This document shows, piece after piece, positions 20,088-33,344 of a stretch of 64,000 nt of DNA. A model generated the notes under the pieces. That model was not told the origin of the DNA. It saw nothing but the letters and a program-made list of their open reading frames with translations, and did no database searches. A program made the position numbers and the translations under genes. Source of the DNA: Echria macrotheca (taxonomy: Eukaryota; Ascomycota; Sordariomycetes; Sordariales; Schizotheciaceae); the NCBI GenBank assembly GCA_030411725.1, contig MU839845.1, positions 372,001-436,000 on the forward strand, read 5' to 3'. Numbering within the stretch: position 1 is the first letter of the stretch; each line of letters opens with the position of its first letter.

Positions 20088-23000
20088 CGAGGTGGAGCCC
20101 CTGATTGGTTGTGTGGAGGTCGAGGTGAGTCCGGGGTATGCACCGGACAACGTTGGTTGGTTGTTTGCTGAAGATACCTTGGCGGTAATTCTCACAGCGT
20201 GGGGAGCCTATAGGCGGGGAAGCAAGAAGCGACGGCTATGGTTCTGGACCCGGGAAGAAGCTGTCGATCAGGAGGGGCCGTGGAGGTCGATATTTGAATC
20301 GCCGGCTGATGAAAAAAATTTGCGAGTCGATGGGAGCCGAAGCTGTAAGTGGCCGAGAGCGTATAATTGTGCGGTGGCGAATTTGCGGCCTGCAGGAAGG
20401 GATTTTTTCTTGCGCAATTCGGAGTAGCGAGAAGAAATGTCGATGTAAGTCGGCGGTGCTCGCTCAGCAGGGGCCAAAATGGGGCGGATATAGCGGATTT
20501 GTAAACAGCGGCTGAAGCTTGCTGAAGAATGTGCAACACTGAGACTCCAGACAGTGACGAGCTGCGGTGTACAGTGACGTTTTGGCCGGTATAGGACTCG
20601 CTGCTTCTTGACGCTGTCGAGACGGACGCCCAAGTTGTCGGGGTCTCTCGAACGGGACGAGACAGAGCTTTGATTGGTGTCTGCTTCGGATCAAGCCGTA
20701 GTGTTACAGCCTGGTTGACGTCGGCGAGGCAGCGCGGTTGGACAGTGTGGACCTCGAAGTCGATCTGCCGTGCGCCGATCAACTGGCGTTGGCTGCACAA
20801 GAGGAAAAGCCGGGAGGTTATCAGATATCAATTGACCACTCAACAACAGAGAGGCAATGACGCAGTTGCGAAGCCGTGAGAGAAGACAGGAGAAGGACGA
20901 AGTCAGCTGGATGCTTGACAGGCCAAGGCGGTTTGCTTGTCGGTGCACGAGAGGGGGCTGCGGGGGAACCGGGGGGTCTGAGCCAGGGCCGGGGCTTGGA
21001 AGTTTGGGGAGGCCGAGACGAAGTTAGTGAGGAGCCGGAACAACACCAGGACAGCGGCGGCCGATCTTGTTGATATATGAGTCCGGTCGAGGGAGGATGA
21101 CTCTTTCGTAAAATTGGGCCTCGTTGATGTGATGCGCCGACAAGCTCTCGATCCAATGTCTGGCGTGCCGAGAACGGAGACCAGCGGGAGGCGGACCTGG
21201 CCAATCGTCTTTCACCGTCCGCTCTGACAGCTTGCTGCGAGCGCCCTGGGCGTGCACCCACGAGTTTCCAGCGCTCCGGGCTCAATGCGTCTCTGCCGCC
21301 TGCCGGGTCGAGAGGATGGGATGCCTCTCGTGTCCCTGCTGAAGCCTTGGTGAGGACAGCGAGATGCTTGAGGGGGAGAGGAGGTCGACAGATACAGGTG
21401 GAAAGAAAGGCGTAGGCAGCAAGGGCGGAGAGGAGAAGAGCTCTCTGTCAGCGGAGATGGGCTGGCAGTGCTTCTTGTAGGGTCACGCACGAATCCATGT
21501 ATTAGCTAAAAGTCCAAAAGTCCACAGGTGTTTTGCAGCATCCCGAGAGGGGCTGATGAGGAGGGGAGGGGGGGCCGTCCACTCCACGGAGGAGTGGGGC
21601 GCTGGCGTGGGATGGAGGGCCCGTCCATCGCAATGCCCTTTTGCTGCCTTGTCTCCAAACCGCAGGGGTTCTCAGGGCGGAAGGCGTGATCACCGAAACA
21701 AGCCAGGCCGGTGGATCCGGGGTGGAGACGCTGGCTACGCCTACGCCCCGCCCAGCAGGTCCAACTTCATCTGGCAAATTCCTGATATTACCGTTAGTCG
21801 TGTACGGATAATGAGCGGTGACACACATCTTCAGCTTGTTGACCTGTCCCAATGTTGCTAGAATGTTGTGATATTTCCTCAGCCGGCAGCCATGGCTCGC
21901 TGATGCAAGGGCTTTCTCTGCTTCTCCTCGGGCGGCGGCCTTTAGCTGTGAGGTAACCGCCAGGTATGGCGACGCCATCACGGCAATTTCCTCATCGACA
22001 TGTGGTCTGGACATGTGGCTCTGCGTCTTGAACCCACAGTTTTGCCATTCTGTCTGACGATGGTGTTCGCGAAGCCAAGCGGGTGGAGCCAATCACGGAG
22101 CGCATTGGGGGCTGATGAAGGCGCTGGGCGAATGTCACCAACGGGCGGAAGGGGCTTCCTGTCCAACAATCCAGGCACACGGGAGCGCGCTGGAGAGGTC
22201 ATGGGCTCACGGCGACCACGGCGGTTCTCGTCTCCCATCACACCGAAGCACGTCTGGCAGCCAGTCACAGGTCTGCAAGCTGCCACCCCAGGCGTTCGTC
22301 GTCCTTCTCCAGCCCTGGTTCAGCCTCCCTTCGGCCTCCGGATGTCAGATTCTCTTTTTTCCTTTCTTTTTTTGACAAGCCTCAAACGCTCCCCCGCCAT
22401 TTTGTGTTTCTCAACCCGGCATAGCTGACTAACTAACATGCTCACCGTAACGTGTACCCGTCCTGGGCGGAGCCTGTAATGACGACGACGCGTAAAGTGA
22501 TCGCGTCATGACCGGACGGTCTCGGATCGACAGAGCCTTCAGTTTGCACGCAAAATTGCACCATGACCCAGGGCTTCGACGACTTCGTTCGTAATCCTGC
22601 TCACAGGCTCGTAGGACCCCATCTGACGCCCAGAGTGAAGGCTGCTTATTCGGGTGGTATAGCAGGCAATTTTCAGTTGCCCCGCTTCCGGATTCGTCTC
22701 CATGCTCAACATCCCCAAAGTTTCGTGGGGGGAGTGAAAAACGACCTGTCGCCGCGCCGGATGAACAGCTGATTGATTCACTGGGGCCAAGAAGGTGACG
22801 GAGACGCCAATTTGAGAAAGACGAAACTGGATCCAACTGAAAATTTTGCCGCGCTTTTTTGGCGTTGTCTGCCAATCCGGCTGCCCAGGCCGTTCACGTT
22901 GTGTGTTGAACAGTTGGCAGGCGGCCTGGGCGCCGGCGGATCGAATGTTTGGGCGCTGGCAGCAGGGAGGGCCCAGCGGGATGCATAGCGGCGGTCCACC

Positions 23001-24600
23001 AGGGCTGCGCGGGCAAGAGGGGCAGATCGGACCGGACCTGTGCTTGGCCTGGTGCGCCATCCGATCTCGAGCAGCAGCAGCAGCGCCGGGTTACAACTTT
23101 TTAGGTCTGGCATGGACCCGGGCGTGCCGTTGTCGAAGGTAGTACGGCCTGTCTCGCTACCCTCCGGGGACGAGGCCGGAGCGGATGCCACCTGCCTCCA
23201 AGGTCTGGTCGAGCAGCTGGCGGGAAGAGGGCAGCAATATCGAACCGTGTTGGTGCGTGCCAACCGTCGAGCCTTTTTTAGAGGTTCCATCTCGCAGACA
23301 AACGTGGGGGTTTCGACTGTTTGGCAAGCTCCCGCCCCAGGGTCCTACCCGGCACCGCGGCGGATCCCCCATCCCTCGATGATATCCACAGCCGGTGCCA
23401 ACCGTCGCGGACGAGGTCTGCGGGAGATCTCCCTTGCTGGAGCCTAGTGTCAACCGGCGAAAATCATTCGGCACGCCTATCCATTCCCGCTTTCTGTCTC
23501 CGGACTCGTCCGTTGGCCGACAAGACGAGGGACTTGGCCAGGCGTCGATATGGACGTACGTGTAGGAATAATTTCCGACTGCACCTCGGCCGACTCCAAG
23601 ACACACACATCATGGTCTCCCGTCCTGCCTGACCGAGATATGCTTTGCCCGCAGCCGTGCCGCTGTCTATAACTCGTCCCACCCCAGAAAAAAACAGGGA
23701 CTGGCTTACCGGTCCAGTCGGAAATGCAGCGTGTTGCAGCTTGTTGCAGCGTGGGAACCAGGCTCTGCACGTCGGGCTGGGTGTGTGGGATGTCTGTCTG
23801 TCTCGCGAGATGCATAACATCAACTGCGATGCAGGAGATCTGCCAGTCGCACACCCTCTTTTCTCTGAAGGCATGGGGAATTGCTGTTTTGGTCGACATG
23901 CCGATCGATGAATGGTCTCGAGGCCGATGTCGTTCCATCTGTCCTCCGAATTGGCTCCGACTTGTTTGGGGGATATCAGAAAAAAGCGTATGTGATTGGA
24001 TTTTTTGAAAGCTCTTCCCTAGGTATCTTTCATCCGGTGGATGTGTCCGTGGGGAGGGGGGCCAGCCAGGAGGGTACATACTTTCTGTGTGGATAGAGGG
24101 AGACCCTGCAGCGTCACGACGACGGCGACATGTCCTCATGAGTGATGAGAGCACGGCCATTGATCTGATTCCTCTCTTACCTCTTCCCGGTTCATGTCGG
24201 CGACCCCTCCCATACACACTGACCATAGCCGATCTTGCTGCAGGTACAGCGAGGTCTGGCCGCGTGCTCTCGATGGCCAAATCCTTATCTGAGAGTCCTG
24301 CGGGGCTCATGCTTCGACAGGCAAGATAAGGTTTCATGAAGGCTCGACGGATAGTTACCCATGATTCCCGCACTGTAGGACAATGTATTGTTATTTGCTG
24401 GGTCGCTCGCATCCGACGACAGCTGGCTTGTGCCTCACATCCTTGTGGTCACTGCCGTCCGGGGTCGGATGTTGTTACTCGCTGGGCTTGTCTGCTTCCT
24501 ATTGCGTAGAAGGAAGTTGATTTCTACTACACCCTCGTCCTTCTCAGACGACTCCGATCTCGCACCCGATGCTCGGCCGAGGCTAGCATATTAATCTGTG
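20088..24600. other. Gene-poor, GC-rich upstream region of the Ecl1-like gene
   Basis: About 4.5 kb with overlapping, motif-free frames on all strands and no conserved domain. It could contain a long leader with introns for the Ecl1-like gene or non-coding transcripts. I see no supportable gene. Confidence 0.35.
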
Positions 24601-25194
24601 AGTTTATCGCCCTCCCTTTTTTCTTATCGGTCATTCTTCTTGTTGTTACAGAGCTGGCTGCGGCTGAGCGAATCCGGTGGTCCAGTTAGACCCCCGGAGC
24701 CGATGATAGGATAACGTCCCCTTCCCTTCAGTGATGGAGCGGGAAGGTGTTGGCGGGTCTAATTGGTCGGATACTCTGTGAACGGAAAAATGGTAGCCGC
24801 TCGGGTAAGTATATCTCCGGGCTGTGGTGAGGAGGGAATTGGGTAAATAATCGGGATGCCGAGGCCTCGGTCCGGGGTGTGTTGACTCAATGGGCTGTTG
24901 CCGAAGGCCCTATGCATGAGTTTTCGATTCATGACGCAACTGGATTCGGCACTTCGGTGCGTATCTCTCGTGTTTACTTCTTCCCTGACCTTTACCATCA
25001 TTTTTGTTCATTTCTTTTTCGGGGTATGATGAGTCGGCGCGACACGGAACGGTAACAATGGAACCCGGGTATCCCGTCTCACCATGGCGGCGCGGGTTGT
25101 GAGGTAGTTTTCGGCAATTGCCGGCCCATCGAGTGAGTCAAACGTTGTCGTCTCGTATTCCTGGATAGTAAAGCACATCTCAGAATATATCCCC

Positions 25195-25450
25195 TTGAGG
25201 ACCTCCATAGCACAATGAGGACCTTCATGGCTTACCAAGGCATACCGAGACTAAAGCCTGAATTACTACCTGAATTGCAGCTACCTCAAACGACCTTAGA
25301 GCTGCGCCTTCCTCTCGAACACCGATTTTTGCCGAGAACCTCAATAGCTCAATGAGGACCTCGATGGCTCAACGAGAACCTCAGTGGCTTACTGAGGTAG
25401 GTATACCGAGACTGTGACCTAAGCTATTGCATAAATCGCGGCTAGACCAG
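25195..25450. repeat. Two diverged direct repeat copies
   Basis: Copy 1 (about 25195-25290) and copy 2 (about 25332-25450) share segments such as CAATGAGGACCT, ATGGCT, GGCTTAC and ATACCGAGACT in the same order. Differences include several C/T and G/A changes, so an old duplication or element, possibly RIP-mutated, is likely. Confidence 0.55.
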
Positions 25451-25645
25451 AAAACGTGCTTGCCTCGGACCCGACTATAGGGCAGCACCTTCCCTGGGAC
25501 CCATAGTTTTACTCATTTCACCTTTTTCCTTTGTCACAATCGCATCCCGGGCACAGAGGAACCCCACCGAGTGGATTCCGAGGGAGCAATAGATAGCAAC
25601 TCGGAGGTACGCATGCGCGCCAAGAGTGAGATAGTAGAGTACCTT

Positions 25646-25722
25646 ACTTATGTGCTATAACCACCTATCTAGTATAGAGACTGCTTACCCCCTTAGGGGG
25701 TGGAACCCTTCGAATTCTTACA
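25646..25722 (+). repeat. Dispersed repeat, copy A
   Basis: It shares ATGTGCTATAAC, TTACCCC/TTAGGGG, TGGAA and CTTCG in the same order with the reverse complement of 50430-50492. The central palindrome (CCCCCTTAGGGGG) is kept in both. It is probably a remnant of one transposable-element family. Confidence 0.55.
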
Positions 25723-25842
25723 TAATATATCCCCTCGTGGACCGCACCAGGACCAGACAAGAAACGTCATTCCTGTTTTTCATCGTCAGTCACGATCCTG
25801 GGGCCAGACCCAGATCGTGCTGGCATATAACCACAGTCGGGG

Positions 25843-25864
25843 TTCTAAGGTACTAACCTTAGAA
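25843..25864. repeat. Perfect 9-bp hairpin
   Basis: TTCTAAGGT and ACCTTAGAA are perfect inverted repeats around a 4-nt loop (ACTA). The hairpin lies close to dispersed-repeat copy A. No terminator or gene context explains it. Confidence 0.6.
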
Positions 25865-27874
25865 TTCTAGCAATCCTTTTGGAGGGTCGGCTCAACTGGG
25901 TGTAGATCCAGGGACCCAGCCGTCACATCGTCGTCTAGGCCTTCCTGACAGGCCATACCTACGTAGATAGGTACGGAAGCTCGGAATCGGATCTATCGGG
26001 TTTGCCCTCTAGAATACCAAACATGAAACGCATAAGTAGGCAAATAATGGATCAGGTGGGAACTGCTATAAGCCCGACTTTTTTTTTTGCCACTTTTGTC
26101 ATGTCATGCTCACGGTCCACTGAACATTTTGTTTCCCGGGCTTACCGGACGCGTGTAATGCTATGAGCTCAACGGGGATACGATGACCGCGATCGGAGCT
26201 TTTTGGAATTGGAATTGGCGGCGAGGGTTGGTCAGATGGTGGTGCTGAGGTTGTGTGCGTGTGAGGACGGGTTGGTGTTGTGATACTGTTGGTGAGGTGC
26301 TGTACGGAGGAGTACGCGGGGCGTTGTGACCCTTGATGATGTCTGATGTTGAGAGCAGCAGCATAACATGGATATCAGCGGAGAATTATCAGGTAAAAAA
26401 AACGAATGTAGTTGCAAGACTCGATATGTGTTGTACATGTTAAAACCTCACATCTGCCTCATCATGCTTCACTGTACGTCCAGATAACCACAGCCAGAAA
26501 TGGAACTCAACGTCTCAGTTACAAACTGTTTCTGCTGAGATCGCACACTTCCATCCCGGATTACACATTACACATATTGCAATAGTCATGAATTTGTATC
26601 CTAGATGCCATTATCCACCATTCGACAACACGCTGGCTGTATTTGTAATCTACCACATCCGGCAAACCCACAACTTCCACAGACCATGAAGCGATCCGGA
26701 TTTTACCAGCAATTATACCTGCGGCGGATTAAGAATGACAAAACCTAGCATATCTCGTAGGTGACAGAATGCGATAGCAGCCGATTATAAATCCACTGTG
26801 TCCTACGGTTTACATCTCACGGATTTCCTTTTATTCCATTTCCGAATATACGGGTGTATATTAGGATGGATCTAGGTTTTGGAACAATACGATTCCCAGG
26901 GTCTTGGTGTGTTTAGGGGGAATGTATAAGCGTTGAGACTCAACGGGTGTGTCCTGTTTACTTGCATTTTGTTGGTATAGAGGCGTTTAGGAGATTTGGT
27001 GCCACACAAAGAAAAGTCTGGCGGACCTAAGATTGGACGGAGATTAAAGATGTAAATAACCATTTCGAGAACCTGTTCCTATTTGGTTATAAAGACTCCT
27101 GTTACCAAGACTTGCTGGGACTTTCGCAACGGGTTTCCATTGTGGATGTCTCCTCTACTTAGGTGAGTCTTCTATAATATTTAGGAACTACTCGTCCACT
27201 TTGTCGCTTCTTGTATCGTATTCTCTATTTCTTCTGCCAACCCGCCGGGGACGCAGCGCCTATCCCAAGCATCAGAATTACCCTGGTACCAGGGAGACAC
27301 AAGCCATAGAAACCGAGGACAAGAAGTCATCACCACGTCTATATTTGCCTAACTTCAGGTCCCTGATCAACATCGCAGGTACTGAGTCCCGAAACCCTGA
27401 ACAACTATCATCCTAACCATCCCCCCAAAAGCACCTCAACACTTGGAAAATACCGTGTAGATAAGAAGGTAAGACCGAACGCCAACGGCAAAGAAACCCG
27501 GTATCGTCTCATACTCAAACACCAGACACTAATTAATAGTCCATACCACCCCGGGATATACACCGGTCGAGAAATCACCGAGCTTAAACCCCCAAAGCAA
27601 CCAGACACTCACTTAGACACAGTCCGAAAGATCAATTCCCACCCACCCAACCCGTTTGTCATCGCGACACGCATAAATCTGTCGTGAACAACAAAACCCA
27701 AAATACGCTCCCCACAAAGATCAGTTACATAGTTGTCCATGTTTAAACCGGAAAGACATCCTTCCATCTCACATACATACACATATATATATCTCCCCAA
27801 CAACAAGGAACAAGGCCAAAAAACGAAACCTCCCTACGAGACACAGCGTGGTTGGCGTTAGAAAACGGATCGCC

Positions 27875-28000
27875 GGGGGGGGGGGGGGGGGGGGGTTTGT
27901 AAAAAAGCACAACAACAACCAACCCACCACAACAAAGGTGGTCCAAACAACCCCCCCACCTCCACACTCCACCGCGACCACCCCAGAGCCNNNNNNNNNN

Positions 28001-28059
<59 letters not shown>
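27875..28059. other. Assembly gap (10 N) flanked by poly-G and poly-C
   Basis: Ten N at 27991-28000 are followed directly by 59 C (28001-28059) and preceded by a 21-nt G run (27875-27895). A 10-N spacer with long homopolymers marks a scaffold join or polymerase slippage, so distances across this point are unreliable. Confidence 0.9.
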
Positions 28060-28060
<1 letters not shown>

Positions 28061-28191
28061 CGCCCCCCCGCCCCCCGGGCGCGCGGGCAGGTAATAAAAG
28101 TCAAGAACAAGCCTCCCTACCTACAACTAGGTTTCCAAAACAACCCTCCTCCTGCACTTTCACTCGTCTCTCCCCCATGGACACACACGCA

Positions 28192-28195
28192 GACA

Positions 28196-28230
<35 letters not shown>
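28192..28230. repeat. Compound microsatellite (AC)n(AG)n
   Basis: About 11 AC units run directly into about 9 AG units. It is non-coding and lies beside the assembly gap. Confidence 0.9.
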
Positions 28231-28518
28231 CCCAAAAAAACCCTATAATTTTTTATCCATCCGACCGCAAAATAAGACATACAACAATAATCAGTAACCC
28301 AATGCAAACCATCCAAGCATCCTATCTTACCCCTCCCCCTCCCCCTTCCCTGTCTTCATCCATCATATCAATCCCATCCCATACCCACTCTTACTCCACT
28401 GTGCTTATAACCCATCACCAGAGAGAGCTAATATCGTCATATTCCCCTAATAAAAACAAATGCCAGAATACACACACACATCCCCCTCCCCTCCCCAAAA
28501 CCTCTCCCCAAAAAACAT

Positions 28519-31500
28519 TTATATCCTCTCCTCCCCCCCATGAGGCCGCGAACTAGCCATCTCGCCATACCGCCCCCGATGCCTCGTCGTATCATAAGCC
28601 TGCAGAACCCTCGTCTGCGACTCGTCGGCCTGCGAAAACGCATACCCGCGCTGCTTGCGCATGCGCTGGACCTGGCGCACCTTGCGGATCGCCTTTTGGA
28701 ATTGCTCCATCCTGTTGTCATCATCAGCATTCATCCCCACAATCAGTTTCTCAAAAAGCGAAAACTTACCGTGGTCTATAATCCTGGATATTATACTTTT
28801 GGATCTCCTGGACGTGGTGATACGCCTCGGGCCGCCACAGCCGCTTGCTAAACTTCCAGCAGAAATCTCTTGCCAGACACAATATCGCCAGCGTCGGCAT
28901 CTCGATCCAGAACACCGGACTCTCGAACAGCCGCGGCACAACGCCAAAGTACTCGGTCGAGAACCCGAGTTTGGGCGCTACGGTGCCGTATACCGCAATA
29001 AACACAATCCAGATGGCCATGCTGCCGGGGATCGCGACGATATGGTACTTGGTCCAGTTGTTCGTGACCAGCGCCGCCTTGCCGAGCACCGTCAGCAGAA
29101 CGGCGCCGTACATGGCCGTGCCCCAGACCCAGTGGCCGGCCACGCGCCCGTCGCCCTGGACGCCGTCGTGGATCCAGAAGAGGTTGCCGCCAATGTACAA
29201 AATGATGGAGTGGTACACGGCCGTGATAATCCACTGTGCAAACACCTTGACCTTGAAGAATTTGTTCTGCTGGCCAAGGTGGTACAGCTGCGGATACCGA
29301 TCGAGCAGACGGGCCGAGACGAACTGGTCCAGAATACCGAGCGCGAGCGGCGGGAGTACCGTGTAAAAGACGTTGTAGAACGAAAGTGTCCACGACTCGT
29401 AGATGACCATGCCGGAGAAGACGTTTTGGAAGACGTACTATATAAAAGTCAGAAATTGTTCTCCAGAAGGGGGGGCGGAAATTACCCAAAACTGCGTCAG
29501 ATAGAGCGTAATGTTCTTGTAGAACGAAAAAAGAATCGTCTTGCTGACACGGTGATAACTCCACGCGCCATGGACTAGAAGCAACTTGCGCAGATACCGA
29601 AACTGGGCTATCGACACGTCGGCGCTGCGGGCTGCCTGTAGACCCTCGACGCCACTGATGCCTATTCCAATGTGCGCCGCCTGGATCATCGAGACATCGT
29701 TGGCGCCGTCGCCGATAGCCAGCAGGATCGACTCCTTCTGATACTTCTTGACCAGCTTGACCACCAGCGCTTTTTGCAGCGGCGACACACGGCAGCAAAT
29801 GACAGCCTTGCACATGATGGCGAGATCGAGAAAAAGCTTCTCGAGATCCTTTTCGAGCGCGAACGTCAGCGACTTGCCGTCGATAACCAGCGCCAGCGTC
29901 TCCATCTCGATCGTGGCGTCGGTCTGGTTGCGGATCGCGTCAATCTTCTTTTGGATGTTGTCGCGCGTGGCGGCGGCCGTCTCCTCGTTGATAATGAGCA
30001 GCATCATATCCTCGCTAAGCAGCTTGCAACTCATGCCGATGTTGATGGCCGTCTCCTGTCGGTCGCCCGTCAAAACCCAGACCTTGATACCGGCCTCCTG
30101 AAGCGTGTGGATTGTCTCGGGCACACCATCCTGCAGCCGATCTTCGATGGCCGTGGCTCCGAGCAGATAAAAGTCGTGCTCGATAATCTCGGCAGCCTTG
30201 TCGAGCTCCTCGGCACGGTTGCCGCCGACAGTGGTCTGCGCCTTGTCAAAGACTTTGTACCACTCCTGAAACTCGTGCTCTGGAACCTCGCGCATGGCCA
30301 GGCACAAAGTCCGCAGTCCTTCCGACGCATACTCTTCGAGGTGACGCAGCGTGACATCGACATGGGGATTGCTCTCGTTAAGACGCTCCAGAATGACCGT
30401 GTCGGCTCCCTTGCAGTAGATTCGGACCTTTCCGTCCGGACACCGATAGATGGTGGACATCCTCTTGCGGGTCGAGTTGAACTCGCAGACGGCCAGCAAC
30501 TCAAACTCTAATCTTTTCCCTTCCACCTCGATGATCACCGAACGCGGTTTTCTCGCAACGAACTTGTAGCCCAAGTCCCTCGCACCCTCGACGAGCGCAC
30601 CCTCATCTGGAGACGCCGCCTGATATTTGATATTCCCCTCCTCGTCTTGTTCCGGAATGACGGTGTGACATGTCGAGAGCAGAGTAAGAAAATGTTGGAT
30701 CGCTTGCGCCGTATGGTGCGTCTTGATGTTCTCCCGAAGCTGCTTGAACTCGTGAATACCAACCTCGACGCCATCTTCAACGGTTGCCACCCGGTCTTCA
30801 GGCACCACCTCACTGTACATAAGGCCGGCAATCGAGCACTGCTTGAACTCCATCATGTTGCAGGTAAGCGTTCCCGTCTTGTCGGAAAATACATATTCAA
30901 CCATGCCCAGCTCTTCCACCAAGCTCGAGGTTCGACAGTTGGCCGGGGTGTCGGTAACATCGTAGTAAATATCCATGTCGTCGTTAATCAAAATGCCGTG
31001 CCAGTACTTGACCAGCTCGATGGTGACGAAGAGCGAGATGGGGACGAGTGACGAGAACAAGACCCAGTACGTGACCATATCCTTGATGAAGATGCGAGCC
31101 ACGGCACCGGCGCCGTCGACGGGATCGAGAAAGAGATAGGACAGAGCTGGCCCCTCGACTTTGCGCATGATGAGGTCTCCCACCGTGGAAATGACGCTGA
31201 GGACGAGCAGCATGCCGACAAGAACTAGGACCAACATGTTCAGCTGCTTCTCGACCTTGGTACGCTTGATGGGAGCGGCAGTAGCGTTGCGCATCAGCTT
31301 CGTCTCGTGGCCGGTAAACACGACGACACCGTGGATCCAGGGGGTATTCCTGAGCGTGGCGCCTCGGAGGAGCAGCTGCTCCGGGGTGAGCGGGAGCTCT
31401 TTCTCGCCACCGCCCGCTTGCATGGTCAACGTCGCCTCGTACGTATAAAGACTGCTGTTGGGCTGCTCGGAGCGGATCCTGCCGCCCAGCCGGCTCACCT

Positions 31501-32707
31501 CGGTCGAGCTGACCATGGTCGATGTCTCGGGTATGGCCTGCTTGATCTTGAGATTTGTTTCTCCGTCGAGATTGGCCGTCTCGATGTAGCACAGACCCTC
31601 GGGCTCGGAGCTGGCTAGGAGAACAAGATCGGCCGGGAAGGGTTCCTCGGACTCGACGCGGATGATGTCGCCGACCGAGACGTTGATCCACTTGGTCTCG
31701 ACGAACGAGGACCCCTTTAATACACGAGCCTTGGACATGTTGAGAGCTTTGTCGGCCTGTTTCCGTCGATAATCCTCCACCAGTTCCTTGCCTGCCGACA
31801 CCATAAGCACGACGATGAGGGGTCCGATGGTGGTGTATCGGTTGGTGGGCGAGAGGCCTGGGATCTGCTGCAGGCCGGCGGTGAAGAGGAAGAAGATGTT
31901 TGCGAATTTGGAGAACTGCTCGAAGAGGAACTTGGGGAGGAAGGTAGCGATGTTGTATTTGGCTGTTGATACATGGTTGTCGACGTAATTGTTGGCGCTG
32001 TTGGCCGGGGGGTTGTTGAGATGGATGATCCGGGGGCCCAGCGTCGATGGGTCTGGCTTCCCCCGGCCGAAGCCAAACTTGAAGTTGCCCATGTCGAACT
32101 TCTTGCTCTGTTTTGGTGGTGGTTCCAGGCCACCCGAGTCTGTCCGTCCATTGCCCCTGGGATCCGTCAGGGGAAGGTCCATCTCCGAGTACCCCTGGCC
32201 CATTCCCAGCCTATTTTTAACGCGCCCTAGGAAACCGCCGCCGAGTCCCAGCACGCTGTTTCGTTTCCGAGGATTCCCTCGCGACGAGCCGTCCCCGGGT
32301 GGGAGGGCGCCGCCCTGCTGGTAGTAGGAGCCGCCATCGTCGGGGAGATCGTCAAAGTCATCGGCGTATCTCTGGTAGTTGCCCAGATCTGACGTCTGGC
32401 TGTATTGTCTGTTTATGGGGGCTTCATATGGGCCGGTGCCTCGTTGTGACGGACCGGCGGCGCCGGGGGGTGGTTGTTTGGCCGAGGGATGGGTGGTTTG
32501 GCTCGAGCCGAGGAAGTCGTCGTAGGATACGGAAGGTCGGGATTGGGCGGCGTACTGGTCGTCGGAGTGGAAGCGCAGGAGGTCGTCGTCGGTGAGGGTG
32601 GAGCGCTGGCCGGTGTGGTAGATGGGCTGTTCGTTGTCGAGATCGAGGAGGAGGTCGTTGTTATTCCGGGAGCTTTGCGAGCCCCCGGGAGGCGGGCGCC
32701 CAGTCAT
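28519..32707 (-). CDS. DRS2: P4-type ATPase, Drs2-like phospholipid flippase
   Basis: Three exons (32707-29486, 29437-28770, 28711-28519) give 1360 aa, the usual length for fungal Drs2. P4-ATPases move phosphatidylserine and phosphatidylethanolamine to the cytosolic leaflet of trans-Golgi and endosomal membranes; they work with a Cdc50-type subunit. Seen here: a disordered Asp/Ser-rich N-terminus; the first membrane pair after the PRIIHLNN motif; a DGETNLKIKQA actuator loop; the phosphorylation site DKTGTLTCN (Asp near 609); the KGAD and TGDRQETAINIG nucleotide-binding motifs; GDGANDVSMIQAA; and the C-terminal membrane segments (YVFQNVFSGMVIYESWTLSF onwards). The tail is basic and arginine-rich. 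No key residue is missing. The gene is divergent from CRIPT. Confidence 0.95.
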
Positions 32708-33344
32708 GGCCGGGCCACGACGCTAGTGTCGTCGCTACTCGGCAATCGCGCGCGCGATGCTCTCAGAACGTCAAGACGGCATGTGTCGCGCCGCTGCGAT
32801 GGCGATGTTGGGGTAGTGGTGGTGGTGTTGGTGGTGGTGATGATGGTGGTGGATGTTCTGCGACGCAAACGGGTGAAGATGCCGTGTTCGACAGCTGCAC
32901 AGCCTCCTTTTGGCGCAGATGCAGGATTACGGGCATCAGCCGTGAGCCAGCAAATGTTTCGGGCCAACACGCCAATCGGCAGGCAGCGGCAGCAGTGCGA
33001 GGGAGTGGGAGTGAACAGCGAATTCGGATTTGCGTGTTTGGAGTTTGAAGATCCACGGGGAGCCTCTTCAACTTTCCAGACGGGCCAAGCCAGGAACAGC
33101 CAGCCGACAAGATTTCAGGGGACCGCGCTGCACCGAAAAAGCACAGACCAGCGAGAACGAACGTCACAGCCCTGTCGGCTGCTGCGGAGGCCATGTTCTG
33201 TGCTGACGGCCAATCAGCGACGGCCAACCGGGCTGGGCCTTACGCGGGTGGCTGAAGCGTGGCGTTCCAACGTCGTCTTCTCGTCGACAACTACTCTTCG
33301 CAGTCCATCGCCAACTTCATCGCAACTCCATCGCAACAGCCAAC
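32708..33344. promoter_or_regulatory. Divergent promoter between the flippase and CRIPT genes
   Basis: 637 bp lies between two oppositely oriented start codons and must carry both promoters. A GGT-rich run at about 32815-32855 and a CCAAT box at 33210-33214 (GGCCAATCAG) are visible. No TATA element was recognised. Confidence 0.5.

Larger units (their letters stand above)
24601..28518. other. Gene-free, partly AT-rich region with old repeats and an assembly gap
   Basis: Frames are very short and stop-rich, and A+T rises from about 25 kb. The region contains diverged tandem copies, a member of a dispersed repeat, a hairpin, homopolymers around an N gap and microsatellites (listed separately). 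It ends in the 3' flank of the flippase gene. Confidence 0.45.

Noticed and set aside
27848..28110. Proline-rich and glycine-rich frames across the gap
   Set aside because: They are translations of homopolymers and N bases and have no coding value.
28655..29578. 307-codon plus-strand frame over the flippase gene
   Set aside because: It is antisense to conserved Drs2 exons, and its composition is explained by the codon bias of the real gene.
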